Assembly: GCA_002482715.1 (NCBI GenBank)
Contig: DLGN01000341.1
Location: forward strand, 1 to 6,185
Origin: Oxalobacteraceae bacterium UBA7693
Lineage (GTDB): Bacteria > Pseudomonadota > Gammaproteobacteria > Burkholderiales > Burkholderiaceae_D
DNA length: 6,185 bases
Reading direction: 5' to 3'
The number at the start of each line of letters is the position of its first letter. The stretch's first letter is position 1. The notes below the pieces were generated by a model. That model was not told where the DNA came from. It worked only from the letters and a program-made list of their open reading frames with translations, and searched no databases. This document shows, one piece after another, positions 5,415-6,185 of this stretch. Position numbers and translations under genes: made by a program.

Positions 5415-6185
5415 ATGAATATTTTAGCGAATCCCGGCGTGACTGACAGTGTCGCTCATCCCTTGGCAACGGTTCTGGCCAGTTCAGGTATCACAGAATT
5501 ATTGACGCAACTTGATCGTGAGTTGATTGGTCTGGCACCAGTCAAACAAAGGATTCGTGATATTGCAGCTTTACTCTTGGTCGATAAATTAAGACTGGAG
5601 CGTGGATTTAGTGCGGGCGCGCCAAGTTTGCACATGTGTTTTTCGGGCAATCCTGGCACCGGAAAAACCACGGTCGCATTGCGCATGGCGGAAATTTTGC
5701 ATCGTCTGGGTTATGTGCGCAAAGGGCACATGGTCGCCGTTACGCGCGACGATTTGGTAGGGCAATACATCGGTCACACCGCGCCTAAAACCAAAGAAAT
5801 ATTAAAGAAAGCCATGGGCGGCGTCTTGTTTATTGACGAAGCTTACTATTTATACCGCCCAGAAAACGAAAGAGATTATGGGCAAGAAGCGATAGAAATT
5901 TTATTGCAAGTGATGGAAAACAATCGCGATGATCTGGTCGTGATTTTGGCTGGTTATAAAGATCGTATGGATCAATTCTTTGCATCCAATCCCGGGATGT
6001 CTTCGCGGATTGCGCATCATATTGATTTTCCTGATTATGCTGTGGACGAGTTGGCGCAGATCGCTGACTTGATGCTGGAAACCATGCAGTACCGCTTTGA
6101 TACTGAGGCCACACAGGTATTTAGCAACTACCTGCAAAAACGTATGCAGCAGCCACATTTTGCGAATGCCCGCAGTGTCAGAAAC
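5415..6185 (+). CDS. cbbX: CbbX, AAA+ red-type RuBisCO activase (3'-truncated by window)
   Basis: This hexameric AAA+ ATPase reactivates RuBisCO blocked by tight-binding sugar phosphates, by transiently threading the CbbL C-terminal tail through its pore; in the family it is stimulated by RuBP. The first 257 codons are visible and the frame is open to the window edge; family members are about 310 residues, so roughly 50 are missing. Visible motifs are Walker A GNPGTGKTT (78-86), the pore-loop YIG (118-120) in VGQYIGHTAPKTKE, Walker B VLFIDEA (137-143, D141/E142), a YGQEAIEILLQVMENNR segment, and the arginine-finger region NPGMSSRIAHH (192-202). The final PHFANARSVRN is the start of the sensor-2 helix region. 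The chosen ATG is preceded by only weak Shine-Dalgarno sequence. An in-frame GTG at 5406 is an alternative start; an in-frame TGA at 5403 rules out anything longer. It follows cbbS by 73 bp. Confidence 0.96.
   Translation, partial: MNILANPGVTDSVAHPLATVLASSGITELLTQLDRELIGLAPVKQRIRDIAALLLVDKLRLERGFSAGAPSLHMCFSGNPGTGKTTVALRMAEILHRLGYVRKGHMVAVTRDDLVGQYIGHTAPKTKEILKKAMGGVLFIDEAYYLYRPENERDYGQEAIEILLQVMENNRDDLVVILAGYKDRMDQFFASNPGMSSRIAHHIDFPDYAVDELAQIADLMLETMQYRFDTEATQVFSNYLQKRMQQPHFANARSVRN

Noticed and set aside
1..6185. Mobile element, CRISPR array, tRNA or rRNA genes.
   Set aside because: No transposase, integrase, terminal inverted repeats, regularly spaced repeats or RNA-gene-like sequences were seen; the window is filled by ordinary chromosomal genes.

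Overview
The window is a chromosomal segment from a proteobacterium, most likely a betaproteobacterium (Burkholderiales-like; the taxon is inferred only from protein flavour and a base composition that looks near 50% GC). It carries the start of a Calvin-cycle operon: the regulator gene cbbR, read leftward, and cbbL-cbbS-cbbX, read rightward. This operon encodes a form IC ('red-type') RuBisCO and its dedicated AAA+ activase.

Layout from left to right. Positions 1-534 (+) hold the C-terminal part of a MocR-type regulator/aminotransferase that begins upstream of the window. Its last bases overlap, tail to tail, the 3' end of a methyl-accepting chemotaxis protein gene (520-2109, -). A 247-bp spacer (2110-2356) carries the likely MCP promoter and two short inverted repeats in the MCP leader. 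cbbR (2357-3268, -) follows. A compact 122-bp divergent control region (3269-3390) separates it from cbbL (3391-4854, +). Then come cbbS (4922-5341, +) and cbbX (5415 to beyond the right edge, +). The cbbX frame is open to the end of the window, where 257 codons are visible.

How the genes work together. CbbR is a LysR-type regulator that should bind the cbbR-cbbL intergenic region and activate the operon. CbbL and CbbS form the L8S8 RuBisCO that fixes CO2 onto ribulose-1,5-bisphosphate. CbbX is a ring ATPase that frees inhibited RuBisCO by pulling on the CbbL C-terminal tail; the expected tail is present, ending in a TPTASVS-type sequence. The MCP and the MocR gene have no visible mechanistic link to carbon fixation.

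Nothing here is a clearly new system: the coding content is a standard red-type cbb locus. The less ordinary features are non-coding. They are a cbbS-cbbX hairpin whose loop is a tandem 12-mer and whose 3' arm contains the only purine-rich Shine-Dalgarno-like sequence before cbbX, two hairpins in the MCP leader, and the overlapping, repeat-bearing 3' end of the MCP gene.
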